From Oxalobacteraceae bacterium UBA6018 (GTDB taxonomy: Bacteria > Pseudomonadota > Gammaproteobacteria > Burkholderiales > Burkholderiaceae_D): 64,000 bases of DNA. Shown here piece by piece: positions 38,255-48,500 of this stretch. Within the stretch, counting starts at the first letter, position 1. Each line of letters opens with the position of its first letter. The stretch covers positions 22,328 to 86,327 of the forward strand of contig DIZW01000078.1 in NCBI GenBank assembly GCA_002428015.1. Direction: 5' to 3'. The notes under the pieces were generated by a model that was given only the letters and a program-made list of their open reading frames with translations, ran no database searches and had not been told where the DNA came from. The position numbers were made by a program, and so were the translations under genes.

Positions 38255-38497
38255 ATGCACTTGCCCTTCACGGAGCGTGTTGTGCGGGCCGCGCTTTTCC
38301 CTATTCCGTGTTGATCCTTCGGCCGCAACGCCCGCGTTCGCCAACACGCATCCTCGCCCTTCGCAGGAAATGTTTGTGGCAATCTCGCAACATGCCCCTT
38401 TGTCATCAACCTGACATACTGGCTGGCTATACTCCTCCTCGTTTTGTTACAACCACCGCTGATAACAACCTTGTTGAAGCAAATTTTTGGAGAAGTC
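38255..38497. other. Porin upstream region
   Basis: Together with the preceding hairpin this is a 303-bp gap without a gene. It becomes A/T-rich from 38400. TATACT near 38428 may be a -10 box, but no -35 is correctly spaced; TTTTTGGAGAAG close to the ATG is the porin ribosome site. Confidence 0.4.
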
Positions 38498-39508
38498 ATG
38501 CAACGTAAAATCATTGCGGCCGCCCTGTTCGCGTCCTTTCCACTCATCGCCGCGGCGCAATCGAGCGTCACGATCTACGGTATCGCCGACGCGGCTATCG
38601 CCCGCGAAGATAACGGCGCGGCGAATGGCGCGCGCACCGTGGTCAACTCCGGCAACATGTCGGGCAGCCGCATCGGTTTCAAAGGCGTCGAAGACCTGGG
38701 CAATGGCCTGAAAGCCGTGTTCACCCTGGAAGCTGCAGCCAACCTCGACAACGGCACCACCGACTCGGCATTCTTCGGCCGCCGCTCGGTCGTCGGTCTG
38801 CAGGGCGACTTCGGTTCGGTGCTGTTCGGCCGTGAATACTCGCCAGTGGCCGACATCGCGGCGGTGACCGACATCACCGGCCAGGGCCTGTATGGCAGCA
38901 ACCTGAACGCCTTCGGCACCGGTCGCCTGACCCGCCGCATCAGCAATTCGGTGAACTACAAGTCGAACTCGATCAGCGGCTTCCAGTTCGGCGCCGCCTA
39001 TTCCGCCGGCGAAACCACCACCGGCCCATCGCAGAACCTGAAAGGCATCTCGGGCGCGTACACCAACGGCCCTGTGTACCTGGGCGCCGCTTACCAGACC
39101 TACACCCGCGTCAGCAGCGGTGACGACAAGGAAATGATCGTCGGCGGCGGCTTCAAGTTCGCCGACTTCGACGTGCGCGCCAGCTACATGCGTGCCGATC
39201 CTGACGGCGCCAACAACAAGTTCGAGCAGGCTGACCTGGGCGCGTCGTACACCATGGGCGCCAGCAAGTTCTTCGTGAACCTGCAACAGAACAAGCTGGA
39301 AACCGGCGCCAAGGGCAACGGCTTCGCGCTCGGCTACAGCTACTCGCTGTCCAAGCGCACCAACCTGTACGCCGCTTACGCAACCCTGCGTAACAACAAC
39401 CTGGCCACCTTCGGCATCAACGCCGCAGCCACCAACGTGACCCCGCCGGCTACCGCGCCGGGCGCCGATCCAAAAGCCCTGTCGCTGGGCCTGCGTCACT
39501 CGTTCTAA
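38498..39508 (+). CDS. General outer membrane porin (Gram-negative porin family 4)
   Basis: The 336-residue product has a signal peptide (MQRKIIAAALFASFPLIAAAQ), then SSVTIYGIADAAI, the first strand typical of betaproteobacterial trimeric porins, the motif RIGFKGVEDLGNGLKAVFTLE, and a C terminus LRHSF ending in Phe for barrel assembly. GGAGAA precedes the ATG. Codons such as GGT and CGT are more frequent than in neighbouring genes, as expected for a very abundant protein. A strong terminator follows at 39530. Confidence 0.96.
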   Translation: MQRKIIAAALFASFPLIAAAQSSVTIYGIADAAIAREDNGAANGARTVVNSGNMSGSRIGFKGVEDLGNGLKAVFTLEAAANLDNGTTDSAFFGRRSVVGLQGDFGSVLFGREYSPVADIAAVTDITGQGLYGSNLNAFGTGRLTRRISNSVNYKSNSISGFQFGAAYSAGETTTGPSQNLKGISGAYTNGPVYLGAAYQTYTRVSSGDDKEMIVGGGFKFADFDVRASYMRADPDGANNKFEQADLGASYTMGASKFFVNLQQNKLETGAKGNGFALGYSYSLSKRTNLYAAYATLRNNNLATFGINAAATNVTPPATAPGADPKALSLGLRHSF

Positions 39509-39529
39509 GCACCTGCAGCCTGCCACACC

Positions 39530-39562
39530 AGCCTTTCCCGTGCGCGGGAGAGGCTTTTTTTT
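39530..39562 (+). terminator. Intrinsic terminator after the porin gene
   Basis: AGCCTTTCCCG and CGGGAGAGGCT pair over 11 bases (one G-U) around TGCG and are followed by a run of eight T. Confidence 0.93.
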
Positions 39563-39566
39563 CGCC

Positions 39567-40217
39567 TTACTTCAGCCTGCAGGTGAGCAGCCAGTAGTAC
39601 TCCAGCCGCACGATCTTGATCTCGCGCACGGCCGACGCCAGCTTCTTGCGCAGCGCGCTGTCCGACGGATAATTCTTGGTCAGTTCAAACCGCTCCCCAT
39701 CCGCCGCCTGGCGAATCTGGTACGTATTGCCCTGCAAGTCAGTGCGTGCGACCGTCTCGCTGCTGCCGTCGACAAACGCGTCGTCCAGCAGCACCAGCAG
39801 GATGTCCTTGCCGACCCGCGCCTTCAGCTGGGCCAAAAACGTTTCCTGGTCTTCGCGCTTGATGTGGGACCACCAGAAGCCGATGAACACGGCCGTGAAC
39901 TCGCCCAGGTCGTCCGGCAGCGCGAAGGCGTCGGCCACGCGCAGGCTGACCTTGTCCCCGGGCAGGGAGCGCAGGCGCGCCATGGCGATCATTTCGGGGT
40001 TGATGTCGGTGGCCACCACGCGCTCGGCGCTGGCGGCCATGACGGCGCTCCAGTAACCGGTTCCGCAGGCCAGCTCGAGCACGGTGTGGCCCTGCACGGC
40101 GGCGGCGACATGGGCGAGCATGGCGGCCAGGTCGTCCTGGCGCTCCGGTTTGTCGTAGACGCGGTCGTGGTTGGCGGCGCTGCGGGCGTAAAACTGTGCT
40201 GCTTGTTCGGTGATCAT
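39567..40217 (-). CDS. SAM-dependent class I methyltransferase
   Basis: The 216-residue product has the SAM-binding motif I VLELACGTGYWSAVMA (about 44-59), ATDINPEMIAMAR after it, and VADAFALPDDLG at motif III. The target is unknown. The ATG at 40217 lies two bases after the cysB stop on the same strand, so it is likely cotranscribed with cysB. The frame is open far upstream inside cysB, but the fold starts at this ATG. Confidence 0.88.
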   Translation of the reverse strand: MITEQAAQFYARSAANHDRVYDKPERQDDLAAMLAHVAAAVQGHTVLELACGTGYWSAVMAASAERVVATDINPEMIAMARLRSLPGDKVSLRVADAFALPDDLGEFTAVFIGFWWSHIKREDQETFLAQLKARVGKDILLVLLDDAFVDGSSETVARTDLQGNTYQIRQAADGERFELTKNYPSDSALRKKLASAVREIKIVRLEYYWLLTCRLK

Positions 40218-40219
40218 AA

Positions 40220-41161
40220 TTACAATTCGTAGGTTTCTTTGGTGCCGCTCATGGCCGACTCGACCATCTTGCGGGTCAGGCTGGGCGCCAGCAGTTCGAT
40301 GAAAGTATAGATGTAGCTGCGCAGATAGGCGCCCTGCTTGACGGCCACGCGCGAAACGTTCATGCCGAACAGGTGGCCCACCGAAATGGCGCGCAGGTTG
40401 CGGTCGCGTTCGGGGTCGAAGGCCATGCCGGCGATGATGCCGATGCCCATGCCCAGTTCGACGTAGGTCTTGATGACGTCGGCGTCGATGGCTTCGAGCA
40501 GCACGTCCGGCTTGAGCCCGCGCAGCTCGAAGGCGTGGTCGATCTTGCTGCGCCCGGCGAAGGCGCTGTCGTAGGTGATCAGCGGGTGGGTGGCGATCTC
40601 CTCCAGCGAAACGGCCTTGGACTTGAGCAGGGGATGGTCGGGCGGCACCACCAGCACGTGTTCCCACTGGTAACATGGCAAGGTGATCAGGCCGTCGCTG
40701 GCCGCCACCGACTCGGTCGCGATGCACAGGTCGGCCTGGTCGCGCTGGACCATCTCGGCGATCTGGCGCGGATTGCCCTGGAGGAGGGATAATCTCACCT
40801 TTGGATACTTGAGCATGAACGCTTGCACCACCTTGGGCAGGGTGTAGCGGGCCTGGGTGTGGGTGGTGGCGATGGTGAAGCTGCCGCTGTCCTGGGCCGC
40901 GAACTCCTTGCCGATGCGTTTCAGGCTGTCGATCTCCTGCATGATCAGCTCGACCGAGTGCAGCACCAGCCGGCCGGGCTCGGTCAGGCCGCGGATGCGC
41001 TTGCCGTGGCGGGTGAAGATATCGACCCCGAGTTCCTCCTCGAGTTCGATGATGGCCTTGGACACCCCCGGCTGGGAGGTGAACAAGGCCTTGGCCGCGT
41101 CGGTCAGATTGTAGTTTTGACGCACCGCTTCGCGAACAAAACGTAATTGATGGAGATTCAT
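40220..41161 (-). CDS. cysB: LysR-type regulator CysB of sulfate assimilation
   Basis: The 313-residue product is a LysR-family activator with an N-terminal winged helix (MNLHQLRFVREAVRQNYNLT, SQPGVSKAIIELEEELG; residues 1-65) and a periplasmic-binding-like effector domain (about 90-300) with ATTHTQARYTLP and EADVIKTYVELG-type residues of CysB. CysB senses O-acetylserine or N-acetylserine. It is divergent from the cysI operon with 260 bases between, the classical layout for a LysR activator and its target. The frame extends upstream, but ATG at 41161 is the family start. Confidence 0.95.
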   Translation of the reverse strand: MNLHQLRFVREAVRQNYNLTDAAKALFTSQPGVSKAIIELEEELGVDIFTRHGKRIRGLTEPGRLVLHSVELIMQEIDSLKRIGKEFAAQDSGSFTIATTHTQARYTLPKVVQAFMLKYPKVRLSLLQGNPRQIAEMVQRDQADLCIATESVAASDGLITLPCYQWEHVLVVPPDHPLLKSKAVSLEEIATHPLITYDSAFAGRSKIDHAFELRGLKPDVLLEAIDADVIKTYVELGMGIGIIAGMAFDPERDRNLRAISVGHLFGMNVSRVAVKQGAYLRSYIYTFIELLAPSLTRKMVESAMSGTKETYEL

Positions 41162-41210
41162 TTCCGCATTTCTTCTAAAGATTCTGTAAATTAACGCCTT
41201 ACGCCATTTT

Positions 41211-41242
41211 ATAAGAATGCTTATGCCAATCGCGCATATAAG
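41211..41242. promoter_or_regulatory. Candidate CysB-binding repeats between cysB and cysI
   Basis: ATAAG-N4-CTTAT (41211-41224) is followed by another ATAAG at 41238-41242, which again pairs with the CTTAT. The repeats lie in the A/T-rich part of the divergent spacer, 50 bases before cysB. They may be the CysB operator; this is inference from position and symmetry. Confidence 0.4.
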
Positions 41243-41421
41243 CAAATAAATTCTTAGTTGTTTGGAATAAGGGCAGAGTTTATTACCATTGACGCTAGTT
41301 TGGGGGGAGTCTCCATCTCCGGCCCTGCAACATGGGGACCGCGACAACGGCAGCAAGGGCGACAAGTTCGCCGCGCGGCCGGTGTTCGAGGTTCCGAAAC
41401 GTCAAAACATTAGGATGACAC

Positions 41422-43102
<1,681 letters not shown>

Positions 43103-43110
<8 letters not shown>

Positions 43111-43663
43111 GAAGAACAACCAGATCATCAAACAGCGCGAGATCGTCTCCGACGACTGGAGCGTGCTGCGCCTGGAAGAAGGCCAGACGGCCGATCACGT
43201 CGAGGTCCCTGACGGCAAGATCATCGTCCCGCTCAGCGTATGGCAAGCCCAGCGCGAGAGCCTGTCGCAGCGCCCCGCGCTGGCCGTGTGGATCGCCTCG
43301 GACGAGCGGCCGGAAGTGCTCAAGGGCGAGCTCGACAAGTTCGCGCTGGTCGCCGTCGACTTCCCCAAGTTCACCGACGGGCGCGGCTACTCGATCGCCT
43401 ACAACCTGCGCATGCGCCTCGGTTACAAGGGCGAGCTGCGCGCCATCGGCGACGTCCTGCGCGATCAATTGTTCTCGATGCAGCGCTGCGGCTTCAACGC
43501 CTTCGCCACCCGCGCCGACCGCAGCATCGTCGACGCCCTCAAGGGCTTGACCGATTTCTCCGACGTCTACCAGGCCTCGGTCGACAACCCGCTGCCGCTG
43601 TTCCGCCGCCATGAGCGCCACGTGCGCGTGGCCGACGGCGGCGACGTCGGCTTCGGCATCTAA
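43103..43663 (+). CDS. DUF934 protein of the sulfate assimilation operon
   Basis: The 186-residue product belongs to DUF934, proteins almost always found between cysI and cysH in beta- and gammaproteobacteria. It starts within the cysI stop region (eight-base overlap) after GGAG. It has the conserved-looking parts DKFALVAVDFPKFTDGRGYS, LRAIGDVLRDQL and MQRCGFNAFA with a single central cysteine. It has no recognised cofactor site. A helper role for sulfite reductase is suggested only by context. Confidence 0.92.
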
Positions 43664-43673
43664 AGGGAAGACC

Positions 43674-44390
43674 ATGAACGACATCACCGCCCTGGTCGGC
43701 GCCACCCAAGACACGCTGGCCCGCATCGCGCGCGATTTCTCGCCCGCCGTGTTCGCCTCTAGCCTGGCCGCCGAGGACATGGTCATCACCGACCTGATCC
43801 TCAAAGCCGGCCTGCCGATCGGCATCTTCTCGCTGGAAACCGGGCGCCTGCATCCGGAAACCCTGGCCGTGCTGGACGACGTCAAGGCCACCTACGGCTA
43901 CGAGATCGCCCTGTTCCGTCCCCAGGCCGAGGCGGTGGACGCCTACGTGGCCGCCAACGGCCTGAACGCGTTCTACGACAGCGTCGAGATGCGGCGCGAA
44001 TGCTGCCGCATCCGCAAGGTCGAGCCGCTCGGACGCGCCCTGGCCGGCAATAAGGCCTGGGTCACCGGCCAGCGCCGCGCCCAGTCCACCACCCGCGCCG
44101 AACTGGCGGTCCAGGAAGACGATCCGGCCCACGGCATGATCAAGTTCAATCCGCTGGCGGACTGGTCCGAAGAAGATGTGTGGAACTACATCCGCGCCAA
44201 CGGCGTGCCGTACAACGCGCTGCACGACCAGGGCTACCCGTCGATCGGCTGCGCGCCATGCACCCGTTCGGTCCAGCCGGGCGAGGACATCCGCGCCGGA
44301 CGCTGGTGGTGGGAAAATCCGGACTCGAAGGAATGCGGCCTGCACATGGTCGATGGAAAACTGATTCGCATTAAATCCGTGGCCGCCTAA
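43674..44390 (+). CDS. cysH: Adenylyl-sulfate (APS) reductase, CysH family
   Basis: The 238-residue product has the PAPS/APS reductase fold with SLETGRLHPET near 53-63. It carries the cysteine pairs C110-C111 and C193-x2-C196 that bind a [4Fe-4S] cluster and mark APS-specific reductases, plus the catalytic C221 in KECGLH. APS is therefore probably reduced directly. This fits the absence of an APS kinase gene in the operon. GGGAAG precedes the ATG. Confidence 0.94.
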   Translation: MNDITALVGATQDTLARIARDFSPAVFASSLAAEDMVITDLILKAGLPIGIFSLETGRLHPETLAVLDDVKATYGYEIALFRPQAEAVDAYVAANGLNAFYDSVEMRRECCRIRKVEPLGRALAGNKAWVTGQRRAQSTTRAELAVQEDDPAHGMIKFNPLADWSEEDVWNYIRANGVPYNALHDQGYPSIGCAPCTRSVQPGEDIRAGRWWWENPDSKECGLHMVDGKLIRIKSVAA

Positions 44391-44424
44391 GCGTCGCCAC
44401 AACAAGAACATAGGCCCTGCCACC

Positions 44425-45363
44425 ATGACTAATCTGAAAGATACCCCGCGCGTACTGACCGACGTCAACGCGCGCCACCTCGACGCGCTGGAATCGGAAG
44501 CGATCCACATCATGCGCGAAGTCGCCGCCGAATGCGCCAACCCCGCCCTGCTGTTCTCGGGCGGCAAGGACTCGGTCGTGCTGCTGCGTTTGGCCGAAAA
44601 GGCCTTCCGTCCAGGTAAATTCCCGTTCCCGCTGGTGCACATCGACACCGGCCACAACTTCGACGAAGTCATCACCTTCCGCGACGCGCGCGCCGCCGAA
44701 CTGGGCGAGCGCCTGATCGTCGGCTCGGTCGAAGACTCGATCAAGCGCGGCACCGTGCGCCTGCGCAACCCGCTGACCGACTCGCGCAACGCGGCCCAGG
44801 CCGTGACCCTGCTCGAAACCATCGCCGAGCACAAGTTCGACGCCTGCATCGGCGGCGCCCGCCGCGACGAGGAAAAGGCCCGCGCCAAGGAACGCATCTT
44901 CTCGTTCCGCGACGAATTCGGCCAGTGGGACCCGAAAGCCCAGCGCCCCGAACTGTGGGACCTGTACAACACCCGCGTGCATCCGGGCGAAAACATGCGC
45001 GTGTTCCCGATCTCCAACTGGACCGAGCTCGACGTGTGGCAATACATCGCCCGCGAACAGCTGGCGCTGCCGCCGATCTACTTCGCGCACGAGCGCCAGG
45101 TGATCCCGCGCAACGGCCTGCTGGTGCCGCTGACTCCGCTGACCCCGGCACGCGAAGGCGAGACCGTCGAGACCCAGGTGGTGCGTTTCCGCACTGTGGG
45201 CGACATCTCCTGCACCTGCCCGGTCAGCTCGGACGCCGACACCGTCGACGCCATCATCGCCGAGACCGCAGTAACCCAGATCACCGAACGCGGCGCGACC
45301 CGGATGGACGACCAGACCTCCGAAGCGTCGATGGAAAAACGTAAAAAAGCAGGATACTTCTGA
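44425..45363 (+). CDS. cysD: Sulfate adenylyltransferase subunit 2
   Basis: The 312-residue product is the catalytic ATP sulfurylase subunit. The PP-loop SGGKDS is at 45-50, and the family sequence LVHIDTGHNFDEVITFRD and ARRDEEKARAKERIFSFRDE follow. It forms APS with CysN, driven by GTP. Its TGA overlaps the cysN ATG as TGATG, so the two are coupled. Confidence 0.97.
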   Translation: MTNLKDTPRVLTDVNARHLDALESEAIHIMREVAAECANPALLFSGGKDSVVLLRLAEKAFRPGKFPFPLVHIDTGHNFDEVITFRDARAAELGERLIVGSVEDSIKRGTVRLRNPLTDSRNAAQAVTLLETIAEHKFDACIGGARRDEEKARAKERIFSFRDEFGQWDPKAQRPELWDLYNTRVHPGENMRVFPISNWTELDVWQYIAREQLALPPIYFAHERQVIPRNGLLVPLTPLTPAREGETVETQVVRFRTVGDISCTCPVSSDADTVDAIIAETAVTQITERGATRMDDQTSEASMEKRKKAGYF

Positions 45364-46670
45364 TGAATGCCATGACTGACAACCTGACCGAACGCGGCTT
45401 GCTGCGCTTTATTACCGCCGGCTCGGTGGACGACGGCAAGAGCACCCTGATCGGCCGTTTGCTGTTCGACAGCAAAGGCATCTTCGCCGACCAGCTCGAC
45501 GCCATGTCGCGTTCCAAGCACAAGCGCACCGTGGGCGACACGGTCGACCTGTCGCTGCTGACGGACGGCCTCGAAGCCGAGCGCGAGCAAGGCATCACCA
45601 TCGACGTGGCCTACCGCTACTTCGCCACGCCCAAGCGCAAGTTCATCATCGCCGACACCCCGGGCCATGAGCAGTACACGCGCAACATGGTCACCGGCGC
45701 CTCGACCGCCGACGCCGTCATCATCCTGATCGACGTGTCCAAGGTCAAGCTGCGCGAAGACGGCGGCGTCGACCTGCTGATCCAGACCAAGCGCCACTCG
45801 ACCATCGCCCACCTGCTGCAGATCGAGCACATTGTCGTCGCGGTCAACAAGATGGACCTGGTCAACTACGACCAGACCGTCTACGACCGCATCGTCAAGG
45901 CCTACCAGGAATTCGCCGCCACCCTGGGCTTGAAGGACATCACCCCGATTCCGCTGTCGGCCCTGACCGGCGACAACGTCGTCGATGCCAGCGAAAAAAT
46001 GGCTTGGTACAAGGGCCCGACCCTGATCGAACTGCTCGAATCGCTGTCCGTGTACGACGAATCGCATAACGCGCCGTTCCGTTTCCCGGTGCAGCTGGTG
46101 GCCCGCCACAACGGCCATGAAGCCAACGACTTCCGCGGCTACATGGGCCGCATCGAGGCCGGCAAGGTCAGCGTAGGCGACAAGCTGGTGGTGCAGCCTT
46201 CGGGCCAGAGCGCCACCGTCAAGGACATCGTCACCCTGGAAGGCTCGCACCAGACGGCCGTGGTGGGCCAATCGGTCACGATCCTGCTCAACGAGCACCT
46301 GGACATCTCGCGCGGCGACCTGCTGGCCGGCGCCGACCAGCCCGCCACCCAGCTCAAGACCTTCGGCGCCGACGTGTGCTGGATGTCCGACGAGCCGCTC
46401 GACGTGCGCCGCAAGTACTGGATCAAGCACGGCACGCGCCAGACCGGCGCCAAGGTCAGCGCGATCGACACCCTGCTGGACATCAACACCCAGCAGCGCC
46501 ATCCCGCGACCGGCCTCAAGCTCAACGACATCGCGCGCATCGCGGTGACGGTACAGCAGCCGCTGGCGGCGGACGCCTACGACGACATCCGCGCCACCGG
46601 CGCCTTCATCCTCATCGATGAAGTCACGCACCAGACCGTGGCCGCGGGCATGATCCGCCTCGGCGCGTAA
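45363..46670 (+). CDS. cysN: Sulfate adenylyltransferase subunit 1 (GTPase)
   Basis: The 435-residue product is the elongation-factor-like GTPase that powers CysD. It has P-loop GSVDDGKS at 20-27, DTPGHEQYTRNMVTGAS near 98 and NKMD near 162, then two beta-barrel domains. It ends without a CysC (APS kinase) fusion, consistent with an APS-reducing pathway. Confidence 0.97.
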   Translation: MNAMTDNLTERGLLRFITAGSVDDGKSTLIGRLLFDSKGIFADQLDAMSRSKHKRTVGDTVDLSLLTDGLEAEREQGITIDVAYRYFATPKRKFIIADTPGHEQYTRNMVTGASTADAVIILIDVSKVKLREDGGVDLLIQTKRHSTIAHLLQIEHIVVAVNKMDLVNYDQTVYDRIVKAYQEFAATLGLKDITPIPLSALTGDNVVDASEKMAWYKGPTLIELLESLSVYDESHNAPFRFPVQLVARHNGHEANDFRGYMGRIEAGKVSVGDKLVVQPSGQSATVKDIVTLEGSHQTAVVGQSVTILLNEHLDISRGDLLAGADQPATQLKTFGADVCWMSDEPLDVRRKYWIKHGTRQTGAKVSAIDTLLDINTQQRHPATGLKLNDIARIAVTVQQPLAADAYDDIRATGAFILIDEVTHQTVAAGMIRLGA

Positions 46671-46678
46671 GCGCGCGC

Positions 46679-47410
46679 ATGGGCAAGTTGGGGAAGGTCT
46701 ATCTGATCGGCGCCGGCCCCGGCGCCCAGGACCTGATGACCTTGCGCGGCGCGCGCCTGCTGGGCCAGGCCAACGCCGTGCTGTACGACGCGCTGGTGAC
46801 CGCCGAGATGCTGGCGCTGTGCCCGCAGGCCGAGCTGATCTCGGTCGGCAAGCGGGCCGGCCAGCGCTCGACGGCCCAGGTCCACATCAATGAGCAATTA
46901 GTCGATGCTGCGCGCCGCCATGCGCTGGTGGTGCGCCTCAAAGGCGGCGACCCGATGCTGTTCGGCCGCGCCGACGAAGAATTGACGGCCCTCGAAGCGC
47001 ACGGCATCGAGGTCGAGGTTGTACCCGGCATCACCACAGCGCTGGCCGCCGCGGCCAGCAGCAAGCAGCCCTTGACCAAGCGCGGGGTGGCGCGCAGCGT
47101 GGCGTTTTTCACGTCAAGCACGGCGCCCGAACACGCGGCCGACCATGTGGCCATTCCCACCACCGATACGCTGGTGCAGTACATGGGCGGGCGCGAGGCC
47201 ACCGTGACGGCCCAGCGCATGCTGGACCAGGGCCGCCGGCCCGGCACGCCAGTGCTGGTCATGGAGAATTGCAGCCGGCCAGACCAGCGCATCACCCGAC
47301 TGACCCTGGAAACCCTGGCCCACGGACTGGCCCCGGCCCACGGACCGGTGCTCGTGATGATCGGTGAGGCGATGCAGCAGCGCGCCTTGCAAGCAGGTGG
47401 CGGCGATTAG
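46679..47410 (+). CDS. cobA: Uroporphyrinogen-III C-methyltransferase
   Basis: The 243-residue SUMT makes precorrin-2 from uroporphyrinogen III. It has VYLIGAGPGAQDLMTLRGA at the N terminus, the VRLKGGDPMLFGR motif and VVPGITTALAAAA. It follows cysN by eight bases, where it would supply siroheme for CysI. It lacks the CysG dehydrogenase/chelatase half; a chelatase gene (sirB) is at 52013, and no separate dehydrogenase was seen. Confidence 0.95.
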   Translation: MGKLGKVYLIGAGPGAQDLMTLRGARLLGQANAVLYDALVTAEMLALCPQAELISVGKRAGQRSTAQVHINEQLVDAARRHALVVRLKGGDPMLFGRADEELTALEAHGIEVEVVPGITTALAAAASSKQPLTKRGVARSVAFFTSSTAPEHAADHVAIPTTDTLVQYMGGREATVTAQRMLDQGRRPGTPVLVMENCSRPDQRITRLTLETLAHGLAPAHGPVLVMIGEAMQQRALQAGGGD

Positions 47411-47521
47411 CTTGCCCAACCCAGCTGACGATATTGAATGGCGATGTTTCCGGCTGCCGAGGCCGGATTCGACTTTCTAAACGCTGCTGCAATTACCATC
47501 TCCAGCGGCTGGTGCGACGGC
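47411..47521. other. Spacer between cobA and the 13-bp repeat array
   Basis: No gene or clear terminator is seen here. A short open frame from 47434 runs into the repeat array and is judged not to be coding. Confidence 0.5.
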
Positions 47522-47857
47522 CAGTGTCAACGACAGTCTTCAACTCCCCGCGCCGACGCGCGGCTTCAACGCTCGACGTGAACGTCCGACTTCAACGATC
47601 GACTTCAACGATCGACTTCAACTTTCAGCCTCACTGTTCGACGTTAACGCTCGACTGCGACGTTCAACTTCTACGTTCGGCTTGAATGCGCGGCTTCAAC
47701 GCTGGACTCCGACGCTCGCTTTAACGCTCGACCTCAATGTTCGACTTCAAAGACCTACTTCAAGGTCCGGCCTACATGTTCGCCTTCAACATACGACTTT
47801 AATGTTTGCCTTCAACGCTAGTCGCTAATCCACGCTTCAACGTTCGCCTTCAGCGCG
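47522..47857. repeat. Degenerate 13-bp tandem repeat array, about 26 units
   Basis: Cutting the sequence every 13 bases from 47522 gives units close to CGACTTCAACGNT, for example at 47561, 47587, 47600, 47691 and 47781. About 26 units follow in phase; only two (47717 and 47833) are 12 bases long. TTCAACG or TTNAANG is the most preserved core. The period is not a multiple of three and the units differ by point changes, so this is a non-coding, aged minisatellite. It fills most of the gap between cobA and the next gene. Confidence 0.9.
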
Positions 47858-47859
47858 CC

Positions 47860-47898
47860 GGTATTGATATGGCCTGTTCGCACAGGCATATCAATGCC
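47860..47898. repeat. Strong hairpin at the end of the 13-bp array
   Basis: GGTATTGATATGGCCTGT and ACAGGCATATCAATGCC pair over 17 bases with one bulged G, one G-T pair and a four-base loop. There is no T tract. It begins two bases after the last array unit. Confidence 0.85.
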
Positions 47899-47943
47899 CG
47901 GGTACCAGGAGCTGACTTCTCAGCCAGCCACCACGGGCCCGCT

Positions 47944-48357
47944 TCAACGACCGCGGTCGCGCTCGTACTCGTCGATTTCCCACTGCAGCTTGTCGGCCGC
48001 GGCATAGGTGTCCTCGGCGATCTTGCTCAGGCGCGCGAAGGCGCGCGCCAGCCGCGCATTGGCCAGCGGCGTTTGCAGCGCCGCCAGCTGGCAGCGGATC
48101 TCGCGGATATCTTCCTTGAGGCTCTTGAGCGAGCCGCGCAGGTTGCCATCCGTGTCCAGCGCCTGGCCTACTGTGCCGGAGCTGATGTGGGCGCGCAGCC
48201 GGTTGATCTTGGTACCCATGCCCAACAGGCGGTCGCCCACGGCGTCTAGCCGTTGCGCGCAGCGCCGCTGGGCCCCCATGGCCACCAGCATGTCGTGGAA
48301 ACGACGCCGTCCATCGAACAAAGTGCCAACAATAAACTTGATGTTCAGGTTGAGCAT
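47944..48357 (-). CDS. Hypothetical helical protein
   Basis: The 137-residue product is not recognised. It is rich in Arg, Leu and Ala, with helix-forming stretches such as LKSLKEDIREIRCQLAALQ and DKLQWEIDEYERDRGR, and no signal peptide. ATG at 48357 is used; the longer frame to 48435 crosses the repeat-like sequence upstream and looks artificial. It lies alone in the accessory stretch between the 13-bp array and the IS-like remnant. Confidence 0.6.
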   Translation of the reverse strand: MLNLNIKFIVGTLFDGRRRFHDMLVAMGAQRRCAQRLDAVGDRLLGMGTKINRLRAHISSGTVGQALDTDGNLRGSLKSLKEDIREIRCQLAALQTPLANARLARAFARLSKIAEDTYAAADKLQWEIDEYERDRGR

Positions 48358-48393
48358 GATATGCACCGCCGCGCTTGGGTTACGTTGAAGGAA

Positions 48394-48486
48394 GGGCCCA
48401 CGACATCGCTGATCCAGTACAAAGTTTGTACGCATTCCGGCGGCGAGTCAAAGGAGTGGGCCTATCGAAAACTGATCCAGCACAAA
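48394..48486. mobile_element. Possible IS-end remnant with two imperfect direct repeats
   Basis: Two copies of about 29 bases, at 48394-48423 and 48458-48486, share GGGCC and CTGATCCAGNACAAA at equal spacing. Read on the minus strand (GTGCTGGATCAGTTTTCGAT) they resemble the repeated end sequences of IS21-family elements. No transposase gene is present. The match to IS21 ends is from memory and needs a search. Confidence 0.4.
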
Positions 48487-48500
48487 CGATCCGCCGATTA

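Noticed and set aside
47434..47685. An 83-codon plus-strand frame in the repeat array
   Set aside because: The 13-bp period is not a multiple of three, and the frame has no ribosome site; it is open by chance.
47522..47857. CRISPR array
   Set aside because: Units are 13 bp, contiguous and degenerate, with no spacers, and no cas gene is in the window.
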